From: JAFGBI01 sp964480725
Lineage (GTDB): Bacteria; Myxococcota_A; Polyangia; Polyangiales; Polyangiaceae
Length of the DNA: 64,000 nt
Assembly (NCBI GenBank): GCA_964480725.1
Contig: CAYZQO010000003.1
Span: 62,001 to 126,000 of the forward strand
Direction: 5' to 3'
Shown piece after piece: positions 52,281-61,481 of the stretch (position 1 is the stretch's first letter; every line of letters begins with the position of its first letter). A program made the position numbers and the translations under genes. The notes below the pieces were generated by a model. The model searched no databases. It was not told the DNA's origin and saw nothing but the letters and a program-made list of their open reading frames with translations.

Positions 52281-54050
52281 CTACGCTCCCATCTCATCTT
52301 CTTGCGTCTCGGCCACAACCTCCTCGACCGTGGTGGTCCCCTCGAACACCTTCCGGGCGCCGTCGTCCCGCAGCGTGTCCATCCCCTGCTGCTGCGCCGT
52401 GCGCTTGATGCTCTGGCCGTCCGCGTTCTTGAGAACGAGCTGCCCGACGACGTCGTCGGCCATCAAGAGCTCGTAGATACCGATACGCCCGGTGAAGCCC
52501 TTGCCCTCGCACCGCTCGCAACCTCGCGCCCGGTGGAACACCGGCAGGGGCCCACCGGTCCAGCCAACGGGCTGGTACTCGACGTCGGGCACGCGGTAGG
52601 CGTGCCCCAGGTCGCGCGAAGCGCGCCACGCCGTCCGTTCCGGATCGCAGCCGAGCTCAGCCAGCTCGGCGCGAGTGGCCTCGTAGGGCTCCTTGCAGTG
52701 GGGGCAGAGCACCCGCACCAGCCGCTGCGCCAGCACCCCGATCAACGTCGTGCGCACCAAGAAAGGCTCGATCTCCATGTCGACCAGCCGCGTGAAGGCG
52801 CTCGCGGCGTCGTTGGTGTGCAACGTGCTCAGCACCAGATGGCCGGTCATCGACGCCCGCATCGCGATGTCGGCCGTCTCACGGTCCCGAGTCTCGCCGA
52901 CCATGATGACGTCCGGGTCCTGACGCAGAAACGCCCGCAGCGCGCTGGCAAAGGTCAGCCCGATCTTGGCCTGGACCGGGACCTGGTGGATGCCACCGAG
53001 TTCGTACTCCACCGGGTCCTCCGCGGTCAGGATGTTGATGTTCGGGCGGTTGATCTTGTTCAGGCAGGCGTAGAGCGTCGTCGTCTTGCCGCTCCCCGTC
53101 GGGCCCGTCACCAGCACGATCCCGTTCGGCCGCTGCACGAGGCGGCTCATCAAGTGGTAGTCGCGCGAGGAGAAGCCGAGCTCCGTCAGGTCGAGCAGCA
53201 CGTTCGTCTTGTGCAGCAAGCGCATGACGATCCGCTCGTGATCGCGACTGGTCGGGATGGTCGAGACGCGGACATCGATGGCCCGTCCGGCGATGCGGAG
53301 CGAGATCCGGCCGTCCTGCGGCAACCGCTTCTCGGCGATGTTCAGCCCCGCCATGATCTTCACGCGCGCCACCACCGAGGCCATGAATTGGCGGCTGGCG
53401 CGCCTCGCTACGTAGAGCTCGCCATCCACCCGGTAGCGAACGAGGACTTCCTTCTCCTCGGGCTCGATGTGGATGTCACTCGCGCGCTCCTTGACGGCCT
53501 GCGAGAACAGCGAGTTCACCCACCGGATGATGGGCGCATCGTCGTCCGAGTCGAGGATGTCCTCCGCCTCCTCCTCGCCCAAGCTGTCGTCCGAGCGGAG
53601 ATCACCCGACGTCTGCTGCCGCTCGTAGATCCGGTTGATGGCGTCGATGACCATCGTCGGCGGGCCCACGCTCGCCGACACGGGCTTGCCGAAGGCAGCA
53701 CGCACGTCGTCGAGCCCGTCGGTCACCAGGGGGTCCGCGCACACGACCTGAACGCCGCTGTCGTCCTCGCCGACGACCACCAACCGCCGAGAGCGACAGA
53801 ACCCGATGGGGAGGCGGGCCCCGATCTCCATGGGGACGCTCTCGACGTCGATCCGATCGACGAACGGCAGGAAGCACTCCGCCGCCAGGGCGCGTGCGAT
53901 GTCCCCCTCGGAGGCCAGCCGCCCCTGAACAAGCAGATCCGGCAGGGACATGCGCTTGTCGACCTGCTGCTCATAGAGGTTCTCCAGCGCCTCCAGGGGG
54001 ACCAGCCCGTGACGAGCGAGGATGTTGCCGAGGGCGCGCTGCGGCTGCAC
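52281..54050 (-). CDS. gspE: Type II secretion ATPase GspE
   Basis: A 589-aa hexameric cytoplasmic ATPase that drives pseudopilus growth. The N-terminal GspE-N domain is present, then Walker A GPTGSGKTT (316-324), Asp box (ITAEDPVEYE), Walker B (DPDVIMVGETRD), His box (LSTLHTNDA), and the C-terminal zinc tetra-cysteine motif (CPHC, CERC). An acidic linker (about 157-172) joins the N and ATPase domains. It lies 4 nt after gspD. Confidence 0.95.
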   Translation of the reverse strand: MQPQRALGNILARHGLVPLEALENLYEQQVDKRMSLPDLLVQGRLASEGDIARALAAECFLPFVDRIDVESVPMEIGARLPIGFCRSRRLVVVGEDDSGVQVVCADPLVTDGLDDVRAAFGKPVSASVGPPTMVIDAINRIYERQQTSGDLRSDDSLGEEEAEDILDSDDDAPIIRWVNSLFSQAVKERASDIHIEPEEKEVLVRYRVDGELYVARRASRQFMASVVARVKIMAGLNIAEKRLPQDGRISLRIAGRAIDVRVSTIPTSRDHERIVMRLLHKTNVLLDLTELGFSSRDYHLMSRLVQRPNGIVLVTGPTGSGKTTTLYACLNKINRPNINILTAEDPVEYELGGIHQVPVQAKIGLTFASALRAFLRQDPDVIMVGETRDRETADIAMRASMTGHLVLSTLHTNDAASAFTRLVDMEIEPFLVRTTLIGVLAQRLVRVLCPHCKEPYEATRAELAELGCDPERTAWRASRDLGHAYRVPDVEYQPVGWTGGPLPVFHRARGCERCEGKGFTGRIGIYELLMADDVVGQLVLKNADGQSIKRTAQQQGMDTLRDDGARKVFEGTTTVEEVVAETQEDEMGA

Positions 54051-54054
54051 GGGG

Positions 54055-56526
54055 CTACTCCACTCGATCGACGTCGACGCTGCGCGCCATCTTCTGCGCC
54101 TCGAACGGCGCCTCGAGTTGTCCGGGCGGCGTCGCCTCCGAACGGGGCCGGGTCCGCCGCCGGGCGGGGCTGGCCGGCTGCGCCGGCGCCGGCGCCGGCT
54201 TCGCCGCGGGCGCCGCGGCGGGCGCAGCGCGCCCTGAACGAGCCGCCGAAGAGCCCGTCGGCACCGCGCTGACCGGCAGCTCGATCGGTTCCCCCGCCGT
54301 GTGCTCCATTACCTCGCGCGGTCCGCTCTCTGCCTCCAGGCGCTCACGCTCCTCGACCGCCACGTACGACTGCCGGATGTCCTCCACCAGCCCATTGGCC
54401 CGGGTGTAGTCCTTGGGCGGCTCCCAGGCGTCCTGGGCGAACACGAAGTAGCGATCGAGAAACTCCTGACGCTCCTGCATCTTGCGCTCGAAGATGCGGC
54501 GCAGATCCGCCTGATCGTGGATCACGTAGGGGGTCAAGATGAGGAGCAGATTGGTCTTCCGCGTTTCGGTCGTCGAGGATCGGAAAAGGAAACCGAGCAC
54601 GGGGATGTCCCCGAGGATGGGGATCTTCTCCTTGCTCTTGACCACCGCGTCGCGCATGAGGCCGCCGATGACCACGGTCTGCTGGTCATCGACGACGAGC
54701 GTGGTGCTGGCGTTGCGCTGGGTGATGGAGACGGCGCCCAGCGCCCCGGAGCTGGCCCCGCGCTCGCTGATCTCTTCCTCGATCTCCAGGCGCACCTGGT
54801 TCGACTCGTTGATGTGCGGGGTGACCTTGATCTTGGTGCCAACGTCTTGACGAGGTGTGTTGAAGCCGTAGCCGCCGTAGGCCAGCGCCCCCAGGCCGCC
54901 GGCAGCCTGGCCGCCCGCCGCGCCGGCCATGCTGGCCAGGCTCGACAAACCACCCCCGATGTTCTCCTGCAGCGGGATGTTCTCGCCGACGTTGATCTCC
55001 GCGGGCACGTTGTCGGTGGCGAGGATGTGCGGAGTCGCGAGGACGTTGGCGTCGCCGCTCTGCGCCAGGGCGTTGATGACGACACCGAAGGCGGGCACCG
55101 AGAAGCCGATGCCGAGCAGCTCGTCCGAGCCCGTGAGCTCGGGCCCCCGGACGCCAAGGGCCAGGCCCTGCAGCGCGGTGGCGTCCGGCGGCAGGATCGA
55201 GCCGAGCGGGTTGAGCCCGCCGTACAGGAGCGACGGACCCGGGCCGCCCAGGTCCGGCGTGCCACCCGCATGATACTGGAGGCCGAGCTTCGACGAGTGG
55301 TTCACGGAGACGTCCATGATGACCGCCTCGATGAAGACCTGCCGGCGACGCATGTCGAGCTCGTCGACGACCAGCCGGAGGTGGGCGTAGTCGCGACCGG
55401 ACGAGGTCACCACCAGTGAGTTCGTCGCCTTGTCCGGCGTGACCCGGATCTCCCCCTCGAACATGCCCGCCGCGGGCCCGTCCTTGCCCTTGGCCCCCTG
55501 GAGCATCTGGTTCAGCGTGTTGGCGAGCTCCTCTGCCACCGCGTTCTGCAGCGGCAAGACGTGCATCTTGCCCTCGGAGGTCGGTTCGGTGTCGAGCCGC
55601 TTCATCAGCTCGAGGAGCTTCAGATACGAGTCCTCCGTACCGACGACGATGAGGGAGTTGGTCTGCTCGTCGGCGACGACCTTGGCGAGCCCGCCCTGCC
55701 CCGCGGCCCCGCCCTTGCCGAGCTCGAAGAGCTCGTTGATCCGGGTGGCGAGCTCCTCGGCGTTGCCGTAGTGAACGGGCTCGATCCACATCTTCGAGCC
55801 CGCAGCGCCGACGTCTACCTCCTCGATGATGCGGATCATCCGCTGGATCTGCGAGCCGGTGTCCGTGATGATGAGGAGCTGTCCCGGAGAGTAGATCGTG
55901 ATGTCTCCCTCCCCGCTCTTGAACTTGACGAGCAGGGCCGAAACCTCCTCCGCGCTGGTGTTCTTCAGCCGATAGAGCCGGGTGATGTAACGGTCCGTGT
56001 CGGGGACGAGGGAGCCGGGTGAGTAGAGCGGGGTCGTCCGCGTCACCACTCCGCCGCTGTCCACGATCTTGAGGAACTGACCGTGGGGCACCACAGTCAT
56101 GCCGTTCTGCTCGAGGATCGAGAGGAACGCCTCGTAGGCCTCCGCCAGGCTGACCGGCTCGGGAGACACCACCGTGGCCTTGATCTGCCGCACCTTGGGC
56201 CCGTAGATGAACCGCTTGCCCGTCATGCCGCTGATGTGGTTCACCAGCTCGGAGAGATCGGCGTCCTGGAGGTTGAACTTGACCTGGAACCCGGCCGGCT
56301 TCGGCCGATAGGGCGCCTCCACCGCCTTCTGGATGGCCTCCATGCTGGTGGGAGGCGGCGGGCTTGCGCCCGGCATCTGCTCCGCGGGGGGCGTCGCGGC
56401 GTCACCCGCGGCCGCCGCCGGAGCGGCGGGGCGAGCCGGCGCGCGGGGCGCCTGCGCTTGGACCGTGCCGGTGGCGAGGACCACGGCGGCCGCGGCGAGC
56501 CAGGTGGGTTCGAGGCGAGAATTCAT
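54055..56526 (-). CDS. gspD: Type II secretion secretin GspD
   Basis: An outer-membrane channel of 823 aa (from ATG 56526). Signal peptide ending TGTVQA; an Ala/Pro-rich stretch; N0 domain (VKFNLQDADLSELVNHISGMTGKRFIYGP); three N1-N3 repeats; the secretin domain with VPAEINVGENIPL, the long Gly/Ala-rich gate loop (GGLSSLASMAGAAGG) and the C-terminal VVIGGLMRDAV ... PILGDIPVLGFLFR. The last 70 residues are Pro/Ala/Arg-rich where a pilotin-binding S-domain could be; no pilotin gene is in the operon. GTG 56538, overlapping the gspC stop, is an alternative start. Confidence 0.95.
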   Translation of the reverse strand: MNSRLEPTWLAAAAVVLATGTVQAQAPRAPARPAAPAAAAGDAATPPAEQMPGASPPPPTSMEAIQKAVEAPYRPKPAGFQVKFNLQDADLSELVNHISGMTGKRFIYGPKVRQIKATVVSPEPVSLAEAYEAFLSILEQNGMTVVPHGQFLKIVDSGGVVTRTTPLYSPGSLVPDTDRYITRLYRLKNTSAEEVSALLVKFKSGEGDITIYSPGQLLIITDTGSQIQRMIRIIEEVDVGAAGSKMWIEPVHYGNAEELATRINELFELGKGGAAGQGGLAKVVADEQTNSLIVVGTEDSYLKLLELMKRLDTEPTSEGKMHVLPLQNAVAEELANTLNQMLQGAKGKDGPAAGMFEGEIRVTPDKATNSLVVTSSGRDYAHLRLVVDELDMRRRQVFIEAVIMDVSVNHSSKLGLQYHAGGTPDLGGPGPSLLYGGLNPLGSILPPDATALQGLALGVRGPELTGSDELLGIGFSVPAFGVVINALAQSGDANVLATPHILATDNVPAEINVGENIPLQENIGGGLSSLASMAGAAGGQAAGGLGALAYGGYGFNTPRQDVGTKIKVTPHINESNQVRLEIEEEISERGASSGALGAVSITQRNASTTLVVDDQQTVVIGGLMRDAVVKSKEKIPILGDIPVLGFLFRSSTTETRKTNLLLILTPYVIHDQADLRRIFERKMQERQEFLDRYFVFAQDAWEPPKDYTRANGLVEDIRQSYVAVEERERLEAESGPREVMEHTAGEPIELPVSAVPTGSSAARSGRAAPAAAPAAKPAPAPAQPASPARRRTRPRSEATPPGQLEAPFEAQKMARSVDVDRVE

Positions 56527-56534
56527 CGGGAGCG

Positions 56535-57515
56535 TCACTTGATGTTGAAGTCGATGGTGACCGGCTGGCCACGGCGGTTGACCGAGACGGTCAGCTTTTC
56601 GGAGGTGCGGAGCCGCGCGTAGGCCTCGAGCGCCTTCTCCGGACTCGCCATCGCGAAGCCGTTGATGGTCTCCAGGCGGTCGCCGTTTTCGAGGCCGAGG
56701 GTGCCGAGCAACGTGTCGGGGCGGATGCCGAAGAGCCGAACCCCCACCACCTTGCCGTCCTGTTGCTCAGGGACGACGCGGGCCGAGCGCATGAGATCCG
56801 CTTGGTTCTCCAGGATCTTGTCGACGACGCTGCGGTCCACGTTGAATTCGGTGGCGCTCACCCGCTGGATCTTGGCCTTCATGTCGGCCGGGAGCGCCGG
56901 CGCCCCTCGCGCGGGCGCCGCCGAAGCCGCCGGAGCCGCTCCCGCGGCCGGCGCGGCCGCCGGCGGCGTGGGCTGCGCAGCGAAGAGCAGCGCCTGACAC
57001 ACGCTCGTCCCCTCGGCCAACCAAACGCTCGGGCTCCCCTCGTAGGGGTTATAGCCGATGAAGAGGACCTTCGAGCCTCCCGCCTCGTCGCCGACGCGGC
57101 GGATGGTGGGTCGCGGCTCCCCCGGGCCCTGAAGCGCAGCGATGGACCAGAGCGGGTCCGTGGACTCCGTGATGATGCTGACCTTGACCTGCTGGCACTG
57201 CGGCGCCCGCAGCGGATCGTTCGGCGCGGCGACCTCGCCATTGGGCAGCCCCTCGGCCAGGGTCTTGGCGTTGAGCGGGCCGGTGCTGAAGTCGAACGGA
57301 TTCCGCGAGAGGATCGGCTCAGCGCTCTTCGACACCATCGTTGAGCGCGCGGCGCCGGAGGGGACCGGCGCGAGGACGGCCAGCGCCGTCGCCTCCGGGA
57401 TCAGCATCGCCCCGACGAGCTGCATCGCCCCCCGCGCCTGAAAGAACGCCGCGACCGCCACGAGCGCGAGGACCGCAGCGAGGAAGTACTTCTTGAGCAG
57501 GGCGTCGAAACCCAC
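56535..57515 (-). CDS. gspC: Type II secretion protein GspC
   Basis: A 326-aa first gene of the operon. An inner-membrane helix (FLAAVLALVAVAAFFQARGAM), the homology region (ILSRNPFD; APNDPLRAPQCQQVKVSIITE ... GGSKVLFIGYNPYEGSPSVWL), an Ala/Pro linker, and a C-terminal PDZ domain (GVRLFGIRPDTLLGTLGLENGDRLETINGFAM). It links the inner-membrane platform to the GspD channel. GTG start about 8 nt after the predicted sigma-54 transcription start. Confidence 0.92.
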   Translation of the reverse strand: MGFDALLKKYFLAAVLALVAVAAFFQARGAMQLVGAMLIPEATALAVLAPVPSGAARSTMVSKSAEPILSRNPFDFSTGPLNAKTLAEGLPNGEVAAPNDPLRAPQCQQVKVSIITESTDPLWSIAALQGPGEPRPTIRRVGDEAGGSKVLFIGYNPYEGSPSVWLAEGTSVCQALLFAAQPTPPAAAPAAGAAPAASAAPARGAPALPADMKAKIQRVSATEFNVDRSVVDKILENQADLMRSARVVPEQQDGKVVGVRLFGIRPDTLLGTLGLENGDRLETINGFAMASPEKALEAYARLRTSEKLTVSVNRRGQPVTIDFNIK

Positions 57516-57532
57516 GATGGCTGGCAGGTTCT

Positions 57533-57549
57533 AGCGAGGGCCGTGCCAG
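57533..57549 (-). promoter_or_regulatory. Sigma-54 (-24/-12) promoter of the gsp operon
   Basis: On the minus strand CTGGCACGGCCCTCGCTA matches the sigma-54 consensus YTGGCACGRNNNTTGCW at every fixed base except one (TCGC for TTGC). The GG and GC dinucleotides have the exact 10-bp spacing. The predicted start is about 57523, just before gspC. The upstream gene encodes a sigma-54 activator. Confidence 0.65.
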
Positions 57550-57575
57550 CGACGCAACCCATTTGAAATACCCAG

Positions 57576-57587
57576 AATCCAAGGATT
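57576..57587. promoter_or_regulatory. Candidate enhancer (upstream activating) palindrome
   Basis: AATCCAAGGATT, two 5-bp arms around AA, about 30 bp upstream of the -24 element in an AT-richer patch (about 57555-57600). It is a possible binding site of the adjacent NtrC-type regulator. Only one copy was noted. Confidence 0.3.
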
Positions 57588-57761
57588 TTCTTGCATCAAC
57601 CGCCCGGTCCTGAGCGCCAACGTGGCAGGGAAACCCCGACCCCCGTGGGCGGCCTGACAGAATGACAACGCCATCGTGGACGCCGAACCGCGGGGCGGGG
57701 GACGGCGACCGCCCGACACCGAGGCGTGCCGGGGCGCGGCGGCCCGCGGGAGGTGCAGCCC

Positions 57762-59171
57762 TCAGCTCTCGTCGCCGAGCTTCCGGTAGATGGTCCTGGT
57801 CGAGATCCCGAGCAACTGCGCCGCCAGCGACTTGTCCCCGCTCGTGTGCTTGAGCGTCTCGCGGATGAGCTGATGCTCGACCTCGTCGAGCGGGGTCCCC
57901 ACGGCGAACGTGAGCTGGGAGGGGGCGACCGCCGCGGCCGCCGCGATCTCGTCGGGAAGGTCGGCCAGCGAGAGGGTGTCGCCGCGACAGAGCACGGCGG
58001 CGCGCTCCACGACGTTCTCGAGCTGCCGCACGTTGCCGGGCCAAGAGTAGTCAGTGAGCTTGCGCAGGACCTCCGGCGGCACCGAGAGCCGGGGCCGCCC
58101 GTTCTTCTTGCAGTAGATGCCCAGGAAGTGATCGACGAGCAGCGGCACGTCCTCGCGACGAGCGCGCAGCGGCGGCGCGGTGACCGCGATCACGTTCAGC
58201 CGGTAGAACAGGTCCTCGCGAAAGCGACCCGCCTCGACCTCCCCCTGCAGGTTCCGGTTGGTGGCGGCCACGATGCGAACGTCGGCCCGAACGGTGTCGC
58301 CGCCGACGGGCTCGTACTCGCCCTCCTGCAGCACCCGCAGGATCTTGACCTGCACCGCCGGGCTCAATTCGCCAATCTCGTCGAGGAAAAGCGTGCCTCC
58401 TCGGGCCTTGGCGAAGCGCCCCTCGCGACGCGCCACCGCCCCCGTGAAGGCGCCGCGCTCGTAGCCGAAGAGCTCCGCCTCCAGGATGGATTCCGGGATG
58501 GCAGCGCAGTTGACCGCGATGAAAGGACCAGCCGCGCGGGCGCTCTGGGCGTGGATGGTGCGCGCGATGAGCTCCTTTCCCGTTCCGCTCTCGCCGAGGA
58601 TGAGCACCGTGGCGCTCGAGGGCGCGGCCTGAGCAGCCACGTCGAGCACGCGCCGCAGGGCTGCGCTCTGGCCGATGATCTCCCGGTGGGTGAGGAGCTT
58701 CAGCTCCTGGCGGAGCGAGCGGTTCTCCGCGACCAGGCGCTGCCGCTCGGCCGCCTTACGGACGCTCTTCACGATCGTCATCCGCTTCAGCGGCTTCTCG
58801 ACGAAATCGTAGGCCCCCTCCCGCATCGCCTGCACTGCGACCTCCACGGTCCCGTAGGCCGTCATCAGCACGACCTCGATGTCGGCCGAAACCTCCTTGA
58901 GCGCCCGCAGCAGCTCGACCCCGTTGGTGCCGGGCATCATCAGGTCGGTCAGGACGACGTGGATCCGGTGGCGCCGAACGACCTCCAGCGCCGCTCGCGC
59001 GTGGTCCGCGGTGAACACCCGCATCCCCTCGCGCTCGAAGATCTTCTGCAGCGACGTGGTGTTGCTCGGCTCGTCGTCGACCACCAGGACGGTGACGTCC
59101 TCCGCCCCTGAGACGACCGGAACGCCGACCTCGGACGCGCGGTCGCCCGATTCCGCCAACTCGTCAGCCAT
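57762..59171 (-). CDS. NtrC-family sigma-54-dependent response regulator
   Basis: A 469-aa activator. Receiver domain at residues 26-140 with phospho-acceptor D76 (VVLTDLMMPG) and conserved Lys in VEKPLKR; AAA+ domain with Walker A GESGTGKE, GAFTGA loop (RGAFTGAVARR), Walker B GGTLFLDEIGEL and WPGNVRQLENV; C-terminal Fis helix-turn-helix (SLAAQLLGISTRTIYRKL). It lies directly upstream of the gsp operon, whose promoter is sigma-54 type, so GspC-N control is the likely job. The nearest kinase gene is at 63 kb in the same orientation. The ATG lies about 6 nt after a -10 box. Confidence 0.93.
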   Translation of the reverse strand: MADELAESGDRASEVGVPVVSGAEDVTVLVVDDEPSNTTSLQKIFEREGMRVFTADHARAALEVVRRHRIHVVLTDLMMPGTNGVELLRALKEVSADIEVVLMTAYGTVEVAVQAMREGAYDFVEKPLKRMTIVKSVRKAAERQRLVAENRSLRQELKLLTHREIIGQSAALRRVLDVAAQAAPSSATVLILGESGTGKELIARTIHAQSARAAGPFIAVNCAAIPESILEAELFGYERGAFTGAVARREGRFAKARGGTLFLDEIGELSPAVQVKILRVLQEGEYEPVGGDTVRADVRIVAATNRNLQGEVEAGRFREDLFYRLNVIAVTAPPLRARREDVPLLVDHFLGIYCKKNGRPRLSVPPEVLRKLTDYSWPGNVRQLENVVERAAVLCRGDTLSLADLPDEIAAAAAVAPSQLTFAVGTPLDEVEHQLIRETLKHTSGDKSLAAQLLGISTRTIYRKLGDES

Positions 59172-59177
59172 CGAGAC

Positions 59178-59206
59178 GTATTGTCACGAGCTGGACAGAG
59201 CGTCAA
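59178..59206 (-). promoter_or_regulatory. Promoter of the NtrC-type gene
   Basis: TTGACG (59206-59201), 17-nt spacer, CAATAC (59183-59178), then 6 nt to the ATG. Predicted leaderless. It separates the regulator gene from asnS. Confidence 0.5.
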
Positions 59207-59222
59207 GACGTGAGACAAATGG

Positions 59223-60626
59223 TCAGAAGTCGGCGCTTCCAGGGGTCCTCGGGAAGGGAATGACGTCGCGGATGTTGCCGAGTCCCGTGACGTAGACGAG
59301 CGTCCGCTCCAGGCCGAGCCCGAAGCCGGCGTGGGGGACCGTCCCGTAGCGGCGCAGGTCCCGGTACCACCAGTAGGGCTCGGCCGACATGCCCAGCTCG
59401 CGGAGGCGCTGGTCGAACACGTCCAGGCGCTCCTCGCGCTGAGCCCCGCCGATGATTTCCCCGATCCCGGGCGCGAGCACGTCCATCGCCGCGACCGTGC
59501 GACCGTCCTCGTTCAGGCGCATGTAGAACGCCTTGATCTCCTTCGGGTAGTTCATGACCACCACCGGTCTGCCGACGATGCGCTCAGTGAGGAAGCGCTC
59601 GTGCTCGCTCTGCAGATCCATGCCCCAGCGGACCGGGAACTCGAACCGGGCCTCCCCCTGTCGCTCCTCGAGCCGACGGATCGCCTCCGTGTAATCCATC
59701 CGCTCGAAGCTCGCGGTGACGAACCCCTCCAGGCGCTCGATGCAGCCAGCGTCGACGCGGTCGCGGAAGAAGCCAAGCTCCTCCTGGCAGTCGGCGAGCA
59801 CGGACTGGAAGATCGACTTCAGGAACCGCTCCGCGAGATCCGCGTTTGCAGTGAGGTCGGTGAACGCCACCTCGGGCTCCACCATCCAGAACTCCGCGAG
59901 GTGACGGCTGGTGTTGGAATTCTCGGCACGGAAGGTCGGTCCGAACGTGTACACCTTGGAGAGCGCGAGGCAGTGGGTCTCGACCTCGAGCTGCCCTGAA
60001 ACGGTGAGGTAGCTCTCCTTGCCGAAGAAGTCCTGGCCGTAGTCGATGCCGCCGGCCTCGTCGCGGGGGAGGTTGGCGAGATCGAGCGTCGAGACGCGAA
60101 ACATCTCGCCCGCTCCCTCGCAGTCGCTGGCCGTGATGATGGGCGTGTGGACCCAGAAGAAGCCCTGATCGTGAAAGAAGCGGTGAACGGCCTGCGACAG
60201 GTGATGACGCAACCGCGCCACGGCCCCGAAGGTGGCGGTTCGCGGCCGCAGGTGGGCGACCTCCCGCAGGAACTCGAAGCTGTGCGCCTTGGGCTGGATC
60301 GGGTAGGTGTCTGGGTCGTCCACCCAACCGACGACCTCGACGCGCGACGCCTTGACCTCGAGCGACTGCCCCTTGCCGACGGACGGGGCCAGTGCGCCAG
60401 TGACCCGCACGGCGCACCCGCTCGTCAGGCGTTTGATCTCCGTCTCGTAGTTGTCGAGCACGCTCTCCGCCACGACCTGGATCGGGGCGACCGTCGAGCC
60501 GTCGTTGACCTGCAGGAACGAGATGCCGGCCTTCGAGTCGCGACGGGTGCGGATCCAGCCGCAAACGACGACCGGAGTCCCCACGGGCACGGCCCCCGCG
60601 AGCAGGCGCTTGATCGAGTCGTACAT
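59223..60626 (-). CDS. asnS: Asparaginyl-tRNA synthetase
   Basis: A 467-aa class IIb synthetase charging tRNA-Asn. An N-terminal OB-fold anticodon domain (VVVCGWIRTRRDSKAGISFLQVNDGS) leads to the catalytic core with motif 2 (FRAENSNTSRHLAEFWMVEPE) and motif 3 (GFGLGLERTLVYVTGLGNIRDVIPFPR). Length is typical (about 465). ATG 60626 begins MYDSIKRLLAG. AsnRS indicates direct asparagine charging. It is followed by the regulator gene with its own promoter. Confidence 0.96.
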   Translation of the reverse strand: MYDSIKRLLAGAVPVGTPVVVCGWIRTRRDSKAGISFLQVNDGSTVAPIQVVAESVLDNYETEIKRLTSGCAVRVTGALAPSVGKGQSLEVKASRVEVVGWVDDPDTYPIQPKAHSFEFLREVAHLRPRTATFGAVARLRHHLSQAVHRFFHDQGFFWVHTPIITASDCEGAGEMFRVSTLDLANLPRDEAGGIDYGQDFFGKESYLTVSGQLEVETHCLALSKVYTFGPTFRAENSNTSRHLAEFWMVEPEVAFTDLTANADLAERFLKSIFQSVLADCQEELGFFRDRVDAGCIERLEGFVTASFERMDYTEAIRRLEERQGEARFEFPVRWGMDLQSEHERFLTERIVGRPVVVMNYPKEIKAFYMRLNEDGRTVAAMDVLAPGIGEIIGGAQREERLDVFDQRLRELGMSAEPYWWYRDLRRYGTVPHAGFGLGLERTLVYVTGLGNIRDVIPFPRTPGSADF

Positions 60627-60661
60627 GGGTCCACTCACTCCGCGGGCGACCGTAGCATCGG

Positions 60662-61087
60662 TCACGGGCCCACGCGACGCCAAGCGCGGCCGAGGCACGG
60701 CGACGCGACGCCGTGTCGAAGGTCCCAGCGCAGCAGCACCCGCGCCACCTCGCGCCGTGAACCGGCGCGGACGCTGCCCTCCATGGTGGTGAGCGAGGCG
60801 ACCGGGTTCACCCAGCGCAGACGCAGGTGGACGAGGAGCTCCAGGGGTTCCTCGCCGGGTCCCACGAAGCCAAGCTCGTACGTCAGCGCGAGGCCGCCGC
60901 GCGCCGAGCGCAGCAGCCACCCCGAGACCTCGGCGCCGTCGATCCAGTCCCCGATCCGGAGGGCGCCGTGCGCAGACCACGGCCCGGGCCTCGCACGGAC
61001 GAGGAGCCGCAGCGACAGCGGGCGCGCCTGCCGCTCCCCCGCCAGCCACGCGGCGCCCAGCAGGGCCTGGGTGAACGAGCCGCTCAT
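60662..61087 (-). CDS. Hypothetical protein
   Basis: A 141-aa basic protein, MSGSFTQALLGAAWLAGERQARPLSLRLL, with alternating beta-like strands (LRIGDWIDGAEVSGWLLRSARGGLALTYELGFV; ELLVHLRLRWVNPVASLTTM) and no Cys motif, signal peptide or membrane helix. The pattern suggests a small all-beta domain; I do not recognise the family. ATG 61087 is chosen. It lies between asnS and the 2Fe-2S gene in the same orientation with short gaps. Confidence 0.6.
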   Translation of the reverse strand: MSGSFTQALLGAAWLAGERQARPLSLRLLVRARPGPWSAHGALRIGDWIDGAEVSGWLLRSARGGLALTYELGFVGPGEEPLELLVHLRLRWVNPVASLTTMEGSVRAGSRREVARVLLRWDLRHGVASPCLGRAWRRVGP

Positions 61088-61130
61088 CGAGTGTCCCCAC
61101 CGGCCGCCGGTCCGGGAGCGTTTCCGCCCG

Positions 61131-61481
61131 TCACGGGCGCTCGGGTGGGGCCGGTAGCGCGGGGGCCGCACGCCCCACCATGAGCCGCTCGACGCGGTCC
61201 CCACGGGCGGTCGCGTCCACGATCTCCTCCAGGTCGTCGACCGTCACCGCCCCGTAGAAGCAGTGGTCGGGCTCGACGGCGACGATCGGGCCGTGCTCAC
61301 AGAGCCCGAGACAGCTCGACGAGCAGGCGCGCGCCGCCGTGGACGCGAGGCCGCGCTCACGGAGCAGCTCGCGCAGCCTCGCGAAGATCGCCTCCGACCC
61401 ACGGGCGGCACAGGACCCCTTCGGCACGTGATCCGGGCGGCGATTGAGGCAGACGAAGAGGTATCGGTCGCGAGGGGCCAT
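61131..61481 (-). CDS. Thioredoxin-like [2Fe-2S] ferredoxin domain protein
   Basis: A 116-aa protein of the (2Fe-2S) thioredoxin-fold family, related to NuoE and Shethna-type proteins. Likely cluster ligands are C11 and C24 (FVCLNRRPDHVPKGSC) and C57 and C61 (SSSCLGLCEHGP), followed by VAVEPDHCFYGAV as in the family. It is thought to carry electrons, but the partner is unknown. ATG 61481 gives the canonical start. It lies downstream of bioA, 157 nt away. Biotin synthase needs electrons and 2Fe-2S sulfur, so the neighbourhood is suggestive only. Confidence 0.82.
   Translation of the reverse strand: MAPRDRYLFVCLNRRPDHVPKGSCAARGSEAIFARLRELLRERGLASTAARACSSSCLGLCEHGPIVAVEPDHCFYGAVTVDDLEEIVDATARGDRVERLMVGRAAPALPAPPERP

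Noticed and set aside
60627..61100. Upstream extension of the asnS frame
   Set aside because: It covers the small hypothetical gene and lacks synthetase homology; the canonical start is MYDSIKRLL at 60626.
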